From Cordilura impudica (taxonomy: Eukaryota > Arthropoda > Insecta > Diptera > Scathophagidae): 64,000 nucleotides of DNA. Each line of letters starts with the position of its first letter. Position 1 is the stretch's first letter. Location of the stretch: the NCBI GenBank assembly GCA_963682025.1, contig OY821519.1, forward strand, positions 4,270,001 through 4,334,000, written 5' to 3'. Both the position numbers and the translations under genes were made by a program. Shown here one piece after another: positions 20,665 to 33,054 of the stretch. The notes under the pieces are model-generated. The model ran no database searches and had not been told where the DNA came from. It worked only from the letters and a program-made list of their open reading frames with translations.

Positions 20665-21290
20665 AAATTTAACCACCCTATGAATACAGGAATTATTTAC
20701 AGAATTATTTTATTTATTTAAAAAGAAACCTATAATTAAAATAATAATAATGTTTATTACAAATTCATTAGTATAATTAAAAATACTTATAGAAAATTTA
20801 CTACACTGGCTAATCCTGCGAATAAAAAATGTGTTCTTTACTGTCAACATGACAGATATCAGTTGAATCATTTAAATCGTTATCATAGAAATTACTTTCA
20901 TTGTTTAGTTGGCTTGGGTCCATCTGCTGCGGAAATTCTCTTTTTATTTTCTGGGGATAAAAGTTTTTCGGCTTCTTTTTTAGGAAATCTTTTTAATTCT
21001 GTGGCTGAGATTAGGTTTTTATTTAATTTTTTATAATTTTGACTTTTAAATTTTTTCCAATTCACTTTTAAATTTATTCGCTTTCCACTTTTAAATTTTT
21101 TCACTTGCATAATTTGTAATTTAAATAGATGAACTTCCAAAACAATTCGACTGATAATAATGAACAAAAAAATACAATATTCAATTATTGAACACTTGTC
21201 TCAAAATTAGTAAAACATTGTCCTGTCATAAACAAAAACAACAACATAAATAGCAGTTTTTCATCCTCCAGCTGCACGAAATATTCACAT
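20665..21290. other. AT-rich sequence with a Lys-rich open frame of unknown status
   Basis: A - strand frame at 21167-20898 (89 codons) is Lys-rich (KKFKSGKRINLKVNWKK). No family is recognised and it may be chance. Confidence 0.3.
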
Positions 21291-21292
21291 CT

Positions 21293-24083
21293 GAAGATTG
21301 CTGCCAGGTCTTTTTTTGTGTTCCCCCTAAAAAAAATTAAGAAAATCCCTAAATTTAAGCGAATTTGAAACACATTCCCCTAAAATAAAATTTAGTGGTG
21401 GTGTAAAATTATGGCACCTGTTATTTAAAGAGTATATTACCCTTAAAATGCTTTCAAGCGTTGAAATGTTCATTCTATTCCATAACTTATTTTTGACAAT
21501 GTTAAATATTAAAAAGCTTTCTTTCTATCAATGCATTTGAAAAAGGAAGAGCCAGTAACGAGGATACAAACTTGCTTATTTTAGGAAATTTTGGTTGGCC
21601 ACCTGCATCCTTTATGGATGATATATTATTCCATTTTATATAATGCAAATTGTTCCATTCATTAACAGTGTCATCTTTATCCTCGCATATATTTTTGAAG
21701 TGCATTACAATACTGATACTGATGCAGCAAAGCTTTTAAAGTAGTACCCAAAATTTAGGCATTCAATAAAACTAAATTTGGTAATTGCTCAATTGTCCTT
21801 ATTTGCCAAAATATCTGGATGAATTATTTTTTGTAAGAGGCCCAAAATGCAATCTTTAAAGTCTTTATTAAGTTTTAAGCAATAAATATTTTCGCTTTGG
21901 AACAGTTTGTTTTATTTTATAACTGGTTTCAAAATTTCTTTTAGAAATATAAAATATAGCTTATTTTCATTAGTACACAATTTTGATAAAATTGAAGCAG
22001 TGTGGTATTTTTCATGCGAAGTCGCCAATTTGAAATGAAGCTCGGATGTTGCCCACTGCTCTAAAAATTTTTCAATTGCACCATATCTAGCTTACCACCG
22101 GGTTCCGTTTAGTTTATATATTTTTGCTGGATTTTTATCTGCAAACAGTCTATAGGTAGCAAAATATTCAATTTGCCTTTTGGTGCTATGCCAAAACCAA
22201 CCAATTGTTTCCCGAATTATAAATTCTAATTCCGAAGGTAAAGTCTTTGTTACAAGAATCAATATACATTTAACTGCTGCTAACAGAGTTATATTTTCCA
22301 TATATATCAAGTACTCTCATTATATCGATTCCGTCGGATTCCAGCATATTTTGTATAGAATTAATAATAGCTTCAGATGTTCCACATTCAATCTCCATCA
22401 ATCTATACATACAGTGTTGTTATGATGGAACGTTTTTGCATATTGAAATATTTAATCATAATACAAAGTATTTTCCTGATGTCGGTGGATGTACTTTCAT
22501 CAATTATTAAACAGTAATGTCTCCTAAATCTTCCAAAAGGTTTTGTAAAAAAAACTGGTGCCATAACATTTTTTATCGAAGCAGTACATTTAGTTCTGTG
22601 GAGTCGAATATCCTTTAGACTTTTTGATTCTTCCCCTAATTGTTTTATTACATCGGCTAGATGATCATTGCCCAGAAAAATTAAGAAATATGAGAAAATA
22701 TCTATTCATTTGTTGACATTTGATATTAAAAATTCCAACGAAGCTAACTTTTTGTCCATGTTTTCATCTTACAATTACGTAGTTAAAATGTCTCATCGAT
22801 AGATTGCATTCCAAGTCTAAAATTTTGATCTAAAAGCCATGATTATGTATTGAGAACTCCACGATTAACGAGTACGGAATCTCCACTCAAGTTCATACAG
22901 ATAATGGACAAATGCTTTGAAAAATTAACCGAACAATTACAATCGACAATACAAAATATGTTTCGCGAATGTGAAAATCGCCTCTTGAGTGAGATAGACA
23001 AAAGATTAAATATAAAAATGAGTGATTTAAATAATATTAAAGCGAGAATTATGAAGTTAGAAGTAATTACGATTGATGTTAAAAATACAGCTATGAGCGA
23101 AATAAAACCACTAAAAAATGAAAATGAAACTTGAAGAAATGATAGTGCTTACTTTAAAAATTGTGCTAGAAAACAAGACAATTCAATAGTAGCATATGAT
23201 ATTCGAATCAATGGAGTCCCCTCTAAACCAAATGAAAACCTTTATGACATTTATTTCAAGTTATGCGAAGCAGTTAATATCTCTGCACCAAACATCAAAT
23301 CTATCTTTCGTGTTAAAATAAATAGAAATTCGCGAATTCACGCCCAAAATATTAACAATAATAAACCTAATGATGCCGCAATAATTGTGAAATTTAAATG
23401 CCCGTATGAAAGAAACTTTGTTTTAAAATCAATTACGACTTTCATTAAGACCCGTAAAGATGTTCTACGTTTAAATCTGATAGGACTTAGTAGTACGGCC
23501 CCATTTTATGCAACGAAAATCTAACTCCCGAAAACCATCAGATATTCCTACAAGCTTATAAACTAATTATTAGCTCTGCTCAGCAATTTTTCGTGCTTTT
23601 GTTAAAGTGGGTTTAAAACTTTCGCGTTTTTTTTTAATTCTTATGCATAATAAGATCTTTTTTGTATGCCAACATTATGCTTTTGCATTAACTACAAAAT
23701 GCTTTATGTGCGTTTCCATGAACTGGCCGTAGCCAATCTAAAATTTAAATAATACTAGATTATACTTTCGTTGACTTTACTCCACTATATATTACCTTTA
23801 AAATTATCATCTAGTTCCCATTTTTTTATCTCTTGTTGCCATTTTAGCACATTAAAAATCACATTTCTTTAAATCTAAATTTTTTTTCAAAGTGAACTAT
23901 GTTTTTATATTTCGTAACATATATTTTCAAAATTGAAAAACAACTGTTCAAAAATACCCCAAAAATAGCCTCTACATATTTTTTCGCCCCTAAATTTACC
24001 CTAACTAATCTTACCCACTAAAATTTTTTCCAAACGAAAAAAAAACCTTAAATCTAGGAGAAAATTCCCTAAACTGGCAACAC
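21293..24083 (-). pseudogene. Degenerate hAT transposon with a non-LTR fragment inside
   Basis: Minus-strand translation in changing frames gives hAT blocks: LHRTKCTASIKNVMAPVFF (about 22610-22550), LIIDESTS (about 22505, first Asp) and, at the C-terminus, LALPFSNALIERKLFNI (21552-21502), the dimerisation block. The right end reads CAGTGTTGCCAGTTTAGGG on the - strand at 24083. A degenerate counterpart on + (GATTGCTGCCAGGTC) is at about 21294-21309, so the boundaries are approximate. Many stops. The ORF1 segment at 22850-23640 is inserted upstream of the first Asp block. Confidence 0.6.
22850..23640 (+). pseudogene. Non-LTR retrotransposon ORF1 fragment
   Basis: The open frame 22850-23134 (94 codons) is a charged, coiled-coil-like segment (KCFEKLTEQLQSTIQNMFRE). 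After a TGA it continues in the same frame as VAYDIRINGVPSKPNENLYD, AAIIVKFKCPYERNFVLKSI and KTRKDVLRLNLIGLS, an RRM-like ORF1 core; after a shift, NENLTPENHQIFLQAYKLI (about 23515-23570). This order is typical of ORF1 proteins of arthropod CR1/jockey-group LINEs, which bind the element's RNA. No reverse transcriptase follows, so it is a truncated copy. Confidence 0.7.
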
Positions 24084-24245
24084 TGCATCTCAATCGCCTG
24101 CATGATCTATTTGCGATTGCTGTACATTTTATTATTGTATTTGCAATAAATCACTCTAAAAGATTTAGCGCGAATCATTTTCGACTCTTTTTTTAGTCGC
24201 GCATGAGATTAATCAGTTTATAATCATCAAAAGGGCTCGAAGAAG
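23640..24245. other. AT-rich end of the degenerate hAT
   Basis: No coding signal. It includes the hAT terminus at 24083. Confidence 0.35.
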
Positions 24246-24249
24246 ACTC

Positions 24250-24893
24250 ATTCAGCCCAATTCTAAACAAAAATTCCGCATGAAATATCTCACTTCTCCC
24301 TTTTCCCCTATTATGAATAAAAATTCCTTCGGAAAAAAAATTCGATGGGAAAAAAGTAGTTATTCTCAATGCACTTGATTTTAGTTTTTTCCCTCAAAAA
24401 ATTTCCCTTGCAAAACAGACGGGAGTTTACATAAAAATGTAAAAAGTACTTTGATAAAACAAAATTTAAATAAAAAAATTAATATTTTATTGTTCTTGTA
24501 GGTTGAAGACCACAAATAAAGCACAACTTCAACTTTTGTTAACTTTAGTGAAATCCAGTTCAGGCATTGAGTGCGTTTTCCATAGATTCAGCCCGCAATT
24601 GACTTCTAGCAATCTCTTAGCTATTTCGTTGTTGTTATTCTACAACACAAATTTCCTCCACAAGTTCTCGCATCATAACTATGCTATTCATTTTTTATTT
24701 AATTTTTCTTTAAAATAAAAAGAATAGAAAATTTAATGTCAATAAGCAAAACAACTCGCTTCGAAATTCGATGATGCCACTTATTCATTTTTTTGTTCAC
24801 GCGGAATTTATAATTGGAGAATTTTTTTCGAGAAAAGTATGTTTCGTGAGAATGAAATTCCTTGAGAATATTCGTAATTGGGCTGAATAAGGT
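24250..24893. repeat. Possible MITE with CATTCAGCCCAATT ends
   Basis: CATTCAGCCCAATTC at about 24252 is mirrored by AATTGGGCTGAATAA at about 24876-24890. A 71-codon frame at 24503-24718 inside is not recognised. Confidence 0.4.
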
Positions 24894-26790
24894 GATTCTT
24901 CTAGTTAAAACAATCTTGCAAATGCTGATTGGGTTGGTTATTATTATTATTTTTTTTTTATTTATTTATTTTTTTTTTTTTCTGAAGAAGATGTTACTTC
25001 CAATGGCTGCTGCGGAAAGTAGTTTTTTTGTACAATTCATATATTGTTAATCCCCTACAGATTTGCTGTAGGAAGCCATATCAAATTAGGCATTTTTAAG
25101 GTCTTTTTTCATTTGGATAAAGAAGTGTGACTGCTAAAAACAAACAAAAATACTATTGAACGAGAATAATTGTATGGACCATTTGTTATGCCCCTACATT
25201 TAAAAATTGACCATTATTTACCTTCGTAAACATGGATTTACTTTTTCAGTCATAAGAAAACTTTAATTATTCTCAAATCTTTTATTACGAAAGTGCGTAA
25301 TAATATTTGTCATTGAAAATATCATAATATCTCACACATGTGATACAATTTTCCTGTACCAATATTGATGAAAGTGTAAACACGTGACAAAGTCATAGTA
25401 AACTCATCTTAAATATTTAATTGGAAAATGTGAAAAGAAATTGTTAAATTAAGAAAATCACACAATATGAAACTCTTCACCAAAAGCAGGGTATCTCATG
25501 TTCGACTAACCAGTACATAATAAATTTACTTTTAGCCTTTAAGCTAAATTGTACATAAACATACATACGAGTGTGTAGATGTAAGTTAGCTGTTATTTGT
25601 TATTTTTTTATATTATGAACTTGTAGAAGAGTTTCGTCTAAGTTTGTATTTTTATATTTTTACTATGTCTCAATATGCCCAAGAAGTATTCAAAAAAAAA
25701 TTTGTTCATTTTATTTTCATTTTTATCTTATCACTTTCAATTTCATCGCCAATTACAAAAAAAGAAACTATTATTTTTAAAGGAACTTGTTAAGTTACCT
25801 AGTGAAGGTTGACGCGGTTTTGGTTTAGTATATTAAAAAACCGTGTTCAAAAATCTCGAAACACCTTTATATTTAAAAAAAACAAAAATTTATAACTTGT
25901 TAGTCTTTCTGTATAATTTTAAAGGTCATGTAGAATTGCGGTTTTTAATTAAAAAAAAAACAAAAAAAGGTTTTTGTAAACCAAGAAAATTAATAAAAAT
26001 ATTCTTGAAATGATAAATATCATAAAAAATCATATGTAACGATATGAATATTAAAAACATTTATATTTTTATATACTAAAAAAATAAAAGCCGTAACTAT
26101 TCTATTCAATTGAAACTACATATAACTTGATTACATCGAATAAATAGTTTCTGAGCTAAATTAAATGAATGTGGCAACTTGAGGATTTCAGAAAAGTTTT
26201 CTAAATTTTTTTGTGCAATGTATGTAAAATACAAATGTTGCCTTTTATGCCTTAACAAAAATATAGGCTTGTCACGAGCCAAAGTCCGTTCGAAGGTGAA
26301 TTTTAATATGGACTTTGCTTCCTCAAAAAAAAAAAGAAAAAACGGAATGAAAAAATTTATTCGATGGAACTGATATTTACTTTTTTTAATAGACACTATA
26401 GATTTTTGAGTTGACTTTTAAGCTTCTAAAATATTAAAACTCCATGCTCCAAAAATAGTGCAAAGGAGGTTGTTTCGGAACATCTCGGCTAAATTCTAAA
26501 CTAGCTGGAATATTAAAAAAGGAAATAACGAATTCGCTAAAATATATTACAGATTAAGTATAACTTGGTATGCTGGTAACGAAAACAAATCGGGAGGATT
26601 TTCTTCCCCTTTAAATAGGAGAATCGGCTGCACCAGTAGTTTTATCGCTTCTACCACAGGTCCGATCCTCAGCGTATTAGATAAACTTGTGTATCAATTG
26701 TTAACGCGTCAACGCTTTTTGAACTGCTGTCATAAATAAGTAAAAAATTCACAAACTTTAAAATTTTCTCAGCATTATATGCTACATACC
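24894..26790. other. AT-rich intergenic sequence, no gene seen
   Basis: Long T and A runs (24948-24980, 25950-25970) and only short open frames. CCGTAACTATTCTATTCAATTG at 26091 weakly resembles the inner part of the foldback element at 28.4-29.7 kb. Confidence 0.4.
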
Positions 26791-26793
26791 AGC

Positions 26794-27215
26794 TAAAGGC
26801 CAATTTACACGATACCACTCAGTCGTCTGATTTTTCGAAATAAAAATCCGATGAAATTCATCGGACTCTCATAAAGTCGTATCTACATTATTTCTGCAAA
26901 CTTAGGCCATTTACAGCATCACACTCAAGTCTTATGAAAACAGCTGTTTAGAATAACAAGCAAATTTATTTTGAAATTTATATTTTATTTCCACTTTCTC
27001 TGTTTTTGTTTACCTTTCTTCATTATTACCAAAAAAAGCAACTCTGGTCCGATGAAAATGGCAAGTTTTTATAAATGTTTCTAAAACCATCGGACTTCGA
27101 AAACAAAAACCTACAGACTGTCAAATTCATAGCTTTTTACATGATCCGCCTTTTTTATAACACTCGACTTTTTGACAGATCGTATTACAAAGTGTGATAG
27201 TGTAAACAGGCTTTA
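26794..27215 (+). mobile_element. MITE family C, copy 1
   Basis: Ends TAAAGGCCAATTTACACGAT and (inverted) TAAAGCCTGTTTACACTATC. Internal palindromic parts include CCGATGAAATTCATCGGA. Related copies are at 48799-49203 and 49675-50099. No coding capacity. Confidence 0.75.
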
Positions 27216-27995
27216 ATTAGTTGTTGTTGTTTTAATGTTATTTAAAGTTAAATAAAGGTCAACTAAAATTCTGGAAGAATGGACGAAAAGCTAATAAAAA
27301 AAAATATGTATTGAGTAACGAAATAGAAAAATAAGTTTCGAATGCGTGTTACGAGGGTGCTCTAATAACAACCCGAACTGCTGCACAGTGGGCCATTTCA
27401 CGAGTTGGCGGTCAAAAATCTATAAATTTTGATTGGATTGGAATTTTGATAGGGTAAAAGTACCGGTTTTCGGCCAATTAAGAAAAACACAATTTTGTTT
27501 CTTTGATAAATAATTTTGGAAGTCACATAGAGTTTCCAAAAAAAAATTTAATATATGTATAATTAAATTTAGCTTCTATTACAATAAAGTTTTTTCTTTC
27601 ATTCACAACCGTATTTCAGGAATTAATAGTTTATTTATAACACCTAGATATATTTAGTATTCGGCCACAAAAAATTATAATTCGGCCATTAAATTTTTAG
27701 TTTTCAGATATGCTTGCAAGAATGTTCCTAGGAAATTTCAAGCCAATATTCAACATTTTATGTTTTTTCAGTAGTCGGCCACCATCGGCCGAAAACTAAA
27801 TTTCAGGCAAAACTCTGTACTAAACTCTGGCCAAGCCAATTTTTACTAATAAAATTTAAAAAAATTAACTTTTAATCTTTAAAAATTATAGTTAAAACTT
27901 ATGCTTCCAATCTAAAAAAAAAACCAATTTCACAATACAATCACAAAAACAGCGCAAGGGAAAAACGGTGTGTGGTATATCTAAGTGTAATGGAG
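27216..27995. other. AT-rich stretch with TCGGCC motifs
   Basis: TTTTCGGCCAAT near 27465 and CATCGGCCGAAAAC near 27784 are inverted relative to each other, with further TCGGCCA motifs between. This may be a small foldback element; no gene. Confidence 0.35.
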
Positions 27996-27997
27996 TA

Positions 27998-28335
27998 CTT
28001 AGTAAGCAGAACCGACGAGTTCGCTGTCTGTTTAGCAAAATCACAAATCTTTTTCATTAATTTTAAATATTCAAGCTATTGACCGCTAGGTGTGTTGTGA
28101 GTTTAACATGTGCACAAGCTTACAAATTTGTGTTTTTAAATATTCAAGTATATATTTGCTATTGACAGAACTTTTTTTTAGTAAGCAGAACCGCCGAGTT
28201 CGCTGTCTGTTTAGCAAAAAAATCACAAATCTTTTTCGTTAAATTTAAATATTCAAGCTATTGACCGCTAGGTGTGCTGTGAGCTTAAGATGTTCACAAA
28301 CTTGAAGGCAGAACCGCTATGTGTGCTGCGAGTTT
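27998..28335 (+). repeat. Tandem duplication of a 180-bp unit
   Basis: AGTAAGCAGAACCG[A/C]CGAGTT followed by CGCTGTCTGTTTAGCAAAA at 27998 recurs at 28179 with the same downstream sequence (TTGACCGCTAGGTGTG). A third partial copy (GCAGAACCGCTATGTGTGCT) is at 28307. Confidence 0.8.
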
Positions 28336-28396
28336 AAAAAGCTAAATACTAGGAAAACTTTGAAGTAGAAAATAAACTTAGGTGTTTTTTTAAATA

Positions 28397-29723
28397 CTAC
28401 ACCTTTTCCAATTGTATTACAGAAAACAAAAATTGAATTTCAGAAAGTATCAATTGTGTTTCAGAAAACATTAATTGCTTTTCAGAAAATATCAATTTTA
28501 TTTCAGAAAGTATCAATTGTATTTCAGAAAACATTAATTGATTTTCAGAAAGTTTCAATTGAATTTTAGAAAGTATCAATTGATTTTCAGTAATAATCAA
28601 TTGTATTTCAGAAAATATCAATTGATTTTCAGAAAATATCAATTGTGTTTCAGAAAGTATCAATTGTATTTCAGAAAACATCAATTGACTTTCAGAAAGT
28701 ATTAATTGAAGTTCAGAAAACATCAATTGATTTTCAGTAATAATCAATTGTATTTCAGAAAGCATCAATTGATTTTCAGAAAGTATCAATTGTGTTTCAG
28801 AAAGTATCAATTTAATTTCAGAAAATATCACTTGACTTTCAGGAATTATCAAATGTATTTCAGATAATATCAAATGTATTTCCGAAATTATCAAATTTAT
28901 TTAAGCAATTATCAAATGTATTTCAGAAAATATCAACTGTATTTCAGAAACCACCAAATGTATTTCAGAAAATTTTAAATGCATTTCAGAAAACAGCAAA
29001 TGTATTTCAGCAATTATCTAATGTATCTCAGAAAACATCAAATTTATTTCAGAAAACATAAAATGTATTTCTGAAATTATCAAATGTATTTCAGAAAATA
29101 TCAAATGTATTTCAGAAAACATCAATTGAGTCTCTGAAAAATAGTCAGAACGCTATATAAAAATATATTTGTTTAAGTATTACACTGGGTTTGTAATATT
29201 TCTTGAAAACTACATATCGTCACCTAAAATGCAAAAGGCCGTAACTAATATTTTAATTTTTTTACACGAAAAGCAAAAAACATCATAAAACTAAAACTAC
29301 TTTAAACTTAATACCCAAATTTTAGAATCAAGCTGAAAAATAAAGATGGATTTTTTTTATGAAAGCAAATTTATGGTAAAATAGTAGTTTTTAAGTAAAA
29401 GGCCGTAACTACAATACAAAAAGTCAATTTTGAACTTTTTGTTAGTTACGAACTTTTGCATTTTCGGTGACGATATAAACGCATTTTTCAAAATGATGAC
29501 TTCAAAATCGGTCAAAATTCTATCCTGGTGTTTATATTGTAGCTGATTAACAAATTAAGTCCTCTTCCTTCGATTAAAAGGCCGCCCTTGATAGTTTATT
29601 TTCCAGTGCATAACGAATAAGTCCAAATATTGGTAAACATTTTCTGCGACTCCAAATAGAAACAATAATAACTTTTCTGAAATACATTTGATACTTTCTG
29701 AAATACAATTGAAAAAGGTGTAG
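28397..29723. mobile_element. Foldback-like element made of the 21-bp minisatellite
   Basis: Ends CTACACCTTTTCCAATTGTA and TACAATTGAAAAAGGTGTAG (29704-29723) are inverted repeats. The left arm (28420-29130) is a 21-bp tandem array of the same type as 1-985 (TCAATTGTATTTCAGAAA). The right arm keeps only about two units (29675-29710). The centre holds another inverted pair, ATATCGTCACCTAAAATGCA (29214) and TGCATTTTCGGTGACGATAT (29457-29476). The 165-codon frame inside the array is a repeat artefact. Confidence 0.82.
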
Positions 29724-30165
29724 ATGTTTACACATCTCCCCTGTGATCGGACTCATATTGATTTTTTTTTATATAATGTCTAATTTTTTCAGTTAATTTT
29801 ATAACTAATTACTTTTTAAAAATTTTGTAAGTAAAATTTTGTCGGAAACTTTTTAGTCCTAATGCTCACAAGGACAAAAGATTGACCTTTTTTTGAAAGA
29901 GCCCGAGTTAAAATATAATTAATTAAGCAGCGAACGTAAAAGTTACCTGATATTGGTTCAAGATGGAGAAGTTTCAATGAAAAAGTCGTATGTTTTTACT
30001 TTAGTTAAAAACTTTTTGTCTTTTTAAATATTTCTATACCAATTTTTATTGAAAATTTATAAAACACATAAATTTTTTAATGAAAAAAAAATTGTTAACT
30101 ATATAAAAAAGAGTATAACTTATTGTTAGTGTACTGAAAAACTACTTTAAATCAAACAATTTTAG
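29724..30165. other. AT-rich sequence, no gene seen
   Basis: No recognised content. Confidence 0.4.
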
Positions 30166-30171
30166 TAAATA

Positions 30172-30343
30172 TTTTTTTTTTTTTTTTTTTTTTAAGCCTA
30201 GTTCCGCGAGGGCTTGTCTGCAGGTTCTAATTTTGGCTTTTTTTTTTTTTTTTCTGCAGCGACACACCAAAGCCTCTGGTGGGAATCGAACCCACGACCA
30301 GCGCATGATAGGCGAGCACGCTACCAACTCACCTACCGGAGCG
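30172..30343 (-). mobile_element. tRNA-derived SINE, copy 1
   Basis: On the - strand it starts GCGCTCCGGTAGGTGAGTTG. Box A-like GTAGGTGAGTTGGTAGCG and box B GGTTCGATTCCC match the split RNA polymerase III promoter. A short body (GCTTTGGTGTGTCGCTGCAG), an A-run, AACTAGGCTT and a second A-run follow. No matching 3' acceptor stem is present, so it is not a functional tRNA gene. Confidence 0.8.
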
Positions 30344-30400
30344 CTTAAATAGCGCCTTCTTTTGTCTAGCTTCTTCGTCTAGAAGTTGTCTAGCTTCTTC

Positions 30401-30549
30401 GCCCCGGTAGGTGAGTAGGTAGCGTGCTCGCCTATCATGCGAGGGTCGTGGGTTCGATTCCCACCAAAAAAAAAAAAAAAAAACAAGCCAAAATTAGAAT
30501 CTGCAGACAAGCCACTCGGCTTCGCGGAACTAGGCTTAAAAAAAAAAAT
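30401..30549 (+). mobile_element. tRNA-derived SINE, copy 2
   Basis: Head GCCCCGGTAGGTGAGTAGGT with the same box A and box B, then an A-run, the body AGCCAAAATTAGAATCTGCA and a second A-run. It lacks the 25-bp segment after the head that copy 1 keeps. It is divergent to copy 1 across a 57-bp spacer containing TCTAGCTTCTTCG twice. Confidence 0.8.
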
Positions 30550-30884
30550 TCTAATAATAATAGAGGTAGTTTTCCATTTCTGTCGAATAGATCTGAAGTG
30601 CAAAACAAAATAGTGATAAGGTCTTCATTAGTGCAATATCTGGCATTTAAACCATATAACTCAAGTTCCGGCTATTAATGGTTTTGAAAAATACCTATAT
30701 AAACGTACCTGTCTAAATACAAAAGATTTTACCCACTAATATAATTTAACAATTAAGCGCATTATGTATCAACATTTTTTTATAAGTATATAATAACTCG
30801 TGTCAACTCTACCGTTTCCCTTTTCTGTCAGTATAAAAAACAAATAAACTCACGCAAAAAAATTTAACCGGTACGACCAACTTT
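30550..30884. other. AT-rich sequence, no gene seen
   Basis: No recognised content. Confidence 0.4.
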
Positions 30885-31015
30885 TGTATTGTAGTTAAAT
30901 CGACTCAGAAAGTGATTTTGAGTCGATTCGTATAATAAAAGATGGGTATATGTCCAATATTTTTGTAGTTACAAATATCAGGAAAAACTCATTATACCCT
31001 AACCACATAGTGGAA
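30885..31015 (-). repeat. Dispersed repeat A, fragment
   Basis: AAATCGACTCAGAAAGTGAT through ATTATACCCTAACCACATAG is the reverse complement of the first 130 bp of repeat A. Confidence 0.75.
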
Positions 31016-31276
31016 AACTTTTGTATTCATAAATTTTGCACAAAATATCTGACTTTGGGTCAGAAAAATTGTTCTGGAGCACACGGGCGGAAGCTGGCAG
31101 GTATGCAATGGGGTATGCGAGTGTAGGGGAGGGTTCGGACTACAGAAGAGTGCAACATTTTTTTGATGGCTTTTGATGGGCAGGAGTTATGCTGTATTAA
31201 GTAGGAGATTTTCGGGATTTTTTTTTTTAATTTCTAAATGACTCAGTGAGTTTATATTTCTAACATTTATAGCTTA

Positions 31277-31818
31277 CTAGCTGAGTCCGGTCCGCGTTGC
31301 TGGCCCGAAGAAAACATCTGGATTTTATATTGCATCTAAATTTTAATACCGAGTGTCGGGCAAAAGTAAAGCACGAACTCCCTCGAAAATTTTAGCAAAT
31401 ATCTAGGTACAATACTAAAATTTGATTTCGCCATGCCCCTCCGCCCACAGGTCAAAAATCAAATATCAGACTACAGTGCCACCCGAAAAGCTAATCAGAA
31501 GATTCTGTGCCTTAAATACATTGCATTTAATAATATTATGAATATGACTGAAAAAAAAATATACGTTTTCTTGAATATTTTAACACCAGCGCCACCTACA
31601 GGTGAAAAACTTTGTCAGCAACTTTAGTTTTATGTACATAATATATGTTGCTAATTTGAGCTAAATCTCGACCCCAGCGCCACCTATCGGATACAAAAAA
31701 AAGTTATGCAAATCGGAGAACCAAAGGAACATACGATATGAATACGAAGTCGCTAGCATTAGTGGTTCAACAGTTATTAGAGTACCAACGTACGCACCAA
31801 CGTTTTTATATATTAAGA
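31277..31818 (-). mobile_element. Putative Helitron
   Basis: On the - strand it begins TCTTAATATATAAAAACG preceded by A, and ends GCGGACCGGACTCAGCTAG followed by T. TC start, CTAG end and A|T insertion fit Helitrons. GCGCCACCTA occurs twice inside. No Rep/helicase coding, so it would be non-autonomous. Confidence 0.5.
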
Positions 31819-32250
31819 TAAGTCACAAAATTATACAAATTTATTTTGCTTTAAAATCTTTCAAAACAAAAAAGTTACAGTCATTTAAAAATTAAAATTT
31901 ACAAAGAAATTTTTAATTTTAGCAAAATACTGAGAAAGTCCATTTTCGCTGTGATATAGTTGAAATAGAGTCGTAATTTTTTGGCTTCCGAGGTGTACTC
32001 GTATTTACTTTCAAATGGATAACATTATTTTAAAATCGGTAACCATAAAATGATTTTTGGCTGCCTTCTCAAAATATGGTCCACATTGTGATGTATAGAT
32101 GGCAGCAGTAGTTTCAAAAAAATTACTTTTGTGAAAAGTGGCAACCTTATAGAACACATGTTTTTAGTTTTAAGGCATCACGTGCTTTTTTTTTTGGAGC
32201 CTGCCAATATTAAAGGCGATCTAGATTCTACGCTGGGGGAGCCTGCTCCT
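31819..32250. other. AT-rich sequence, no gene seen
   Basis: No recognised content. Confidence 0.4.
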
Positions 32251-32254
32251 TCGT

Positions 32255-32940
32255 TTACGACTATACGACTATACTCCAGAAACGGTTAAGAAAAATCAAC
32301 AAAATGGTACTGGATGATCGTAGGCTGATATGCGTGAGCTAGCTGAAATGATAGGCATTTCAAAAAGTTCTATACATCGCATATTGACAGAAAATTTGGA
32401 GATGGGAAAGCTGTCCCATCGTAACCACGGACGACAAAGGAACGGTCAAAACAGTGGACTGAAATAATAGACTCGTATTCAAAAAAGACAGTTCAAGGTT
32501 ATTTTTTGGGATACGCATCGGATAATTTTTATTGATTATCTTCACAAAGGAAAACCAATCAACGGCAAGTGTTACGCTAACTTATTAGAGTGTTTAAGTA
32601 ACGAAATTAAGGAAAAAAGGCCGCGTTTGGGGAAAAGAGAAAGTGCTTTTGTTCAAGGCAATGCACCAGTTCACACACCCAGTATTGCTATGGCCAAAAT
32701 CCACGAATTAGAGTTTGAGTTGCTGAATCGAATTAAAGTTCGAATTGCTTATCTCCTTTGGATTATTTTCTATTTCTAAACTTGAAAAATTGGCACGGTG
32801 GTAAAAGATTTGCCAACAATGTAGAGGTGGAGTCTGCGGTTGATGGCAATTTAAAGGAGCTAGACAGTTCTTACTATAAACTGGGCCTAGAGACCTATTA
32901 CCTTCACTTATTCACTTATTGGATTTAGAATTTGTTTATC
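32255..32940 (+). pseudogene. Mariner transposase remnant
   Basis: Shifting frames on + give LAEMIGISKSSIHRILTENL (DNA-binding HTH), GYFLGYASDNFY followed by DYLHKGKPINGKCYANLLE, then FVQGNAPVHTPSIAMAKIHE, corresponding to the second catalytic block (normally QDNAPAH; here Asp is replaced by Gly), and KIGTVVKDLPT / SYYKLG near the C-terminus. The blocks resemble DD34D mariners and differ from the rosa-type copy at 16.2-20.7 kb. The missing catalytic Asp and many stops make it inactive. Confidence 0.75.
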
Positions 32941-33054
32941 TGTCAGTAACTAAATTGACAAAAATTTGCAGTAACAGTAAATGATTGCAAAAGCGCAAGA
33001 GTAAAAACTAGTTTACTTTGAGAGCAATATTTCGAAGATTGGTGGATTATTAGG

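Noticed and set aside
24503..24718. 71-codon plus-strand frame as a gene
   Set aside because: No recognisable domain; it lies inside an AT-rich, inverted-ended segment and is within chance length.
30401..30470. Functional tRNA gene
   Set aside because: Box A and box B are present but there is no 3' acceptor strand and an A-run follows directly, as in a SINE head.
30142..30603. Open frames with poly-Lys/poly-Phe in the SINE region
   Set aside because: They are translations of A- and T-runs and of tRNA-like sequence.
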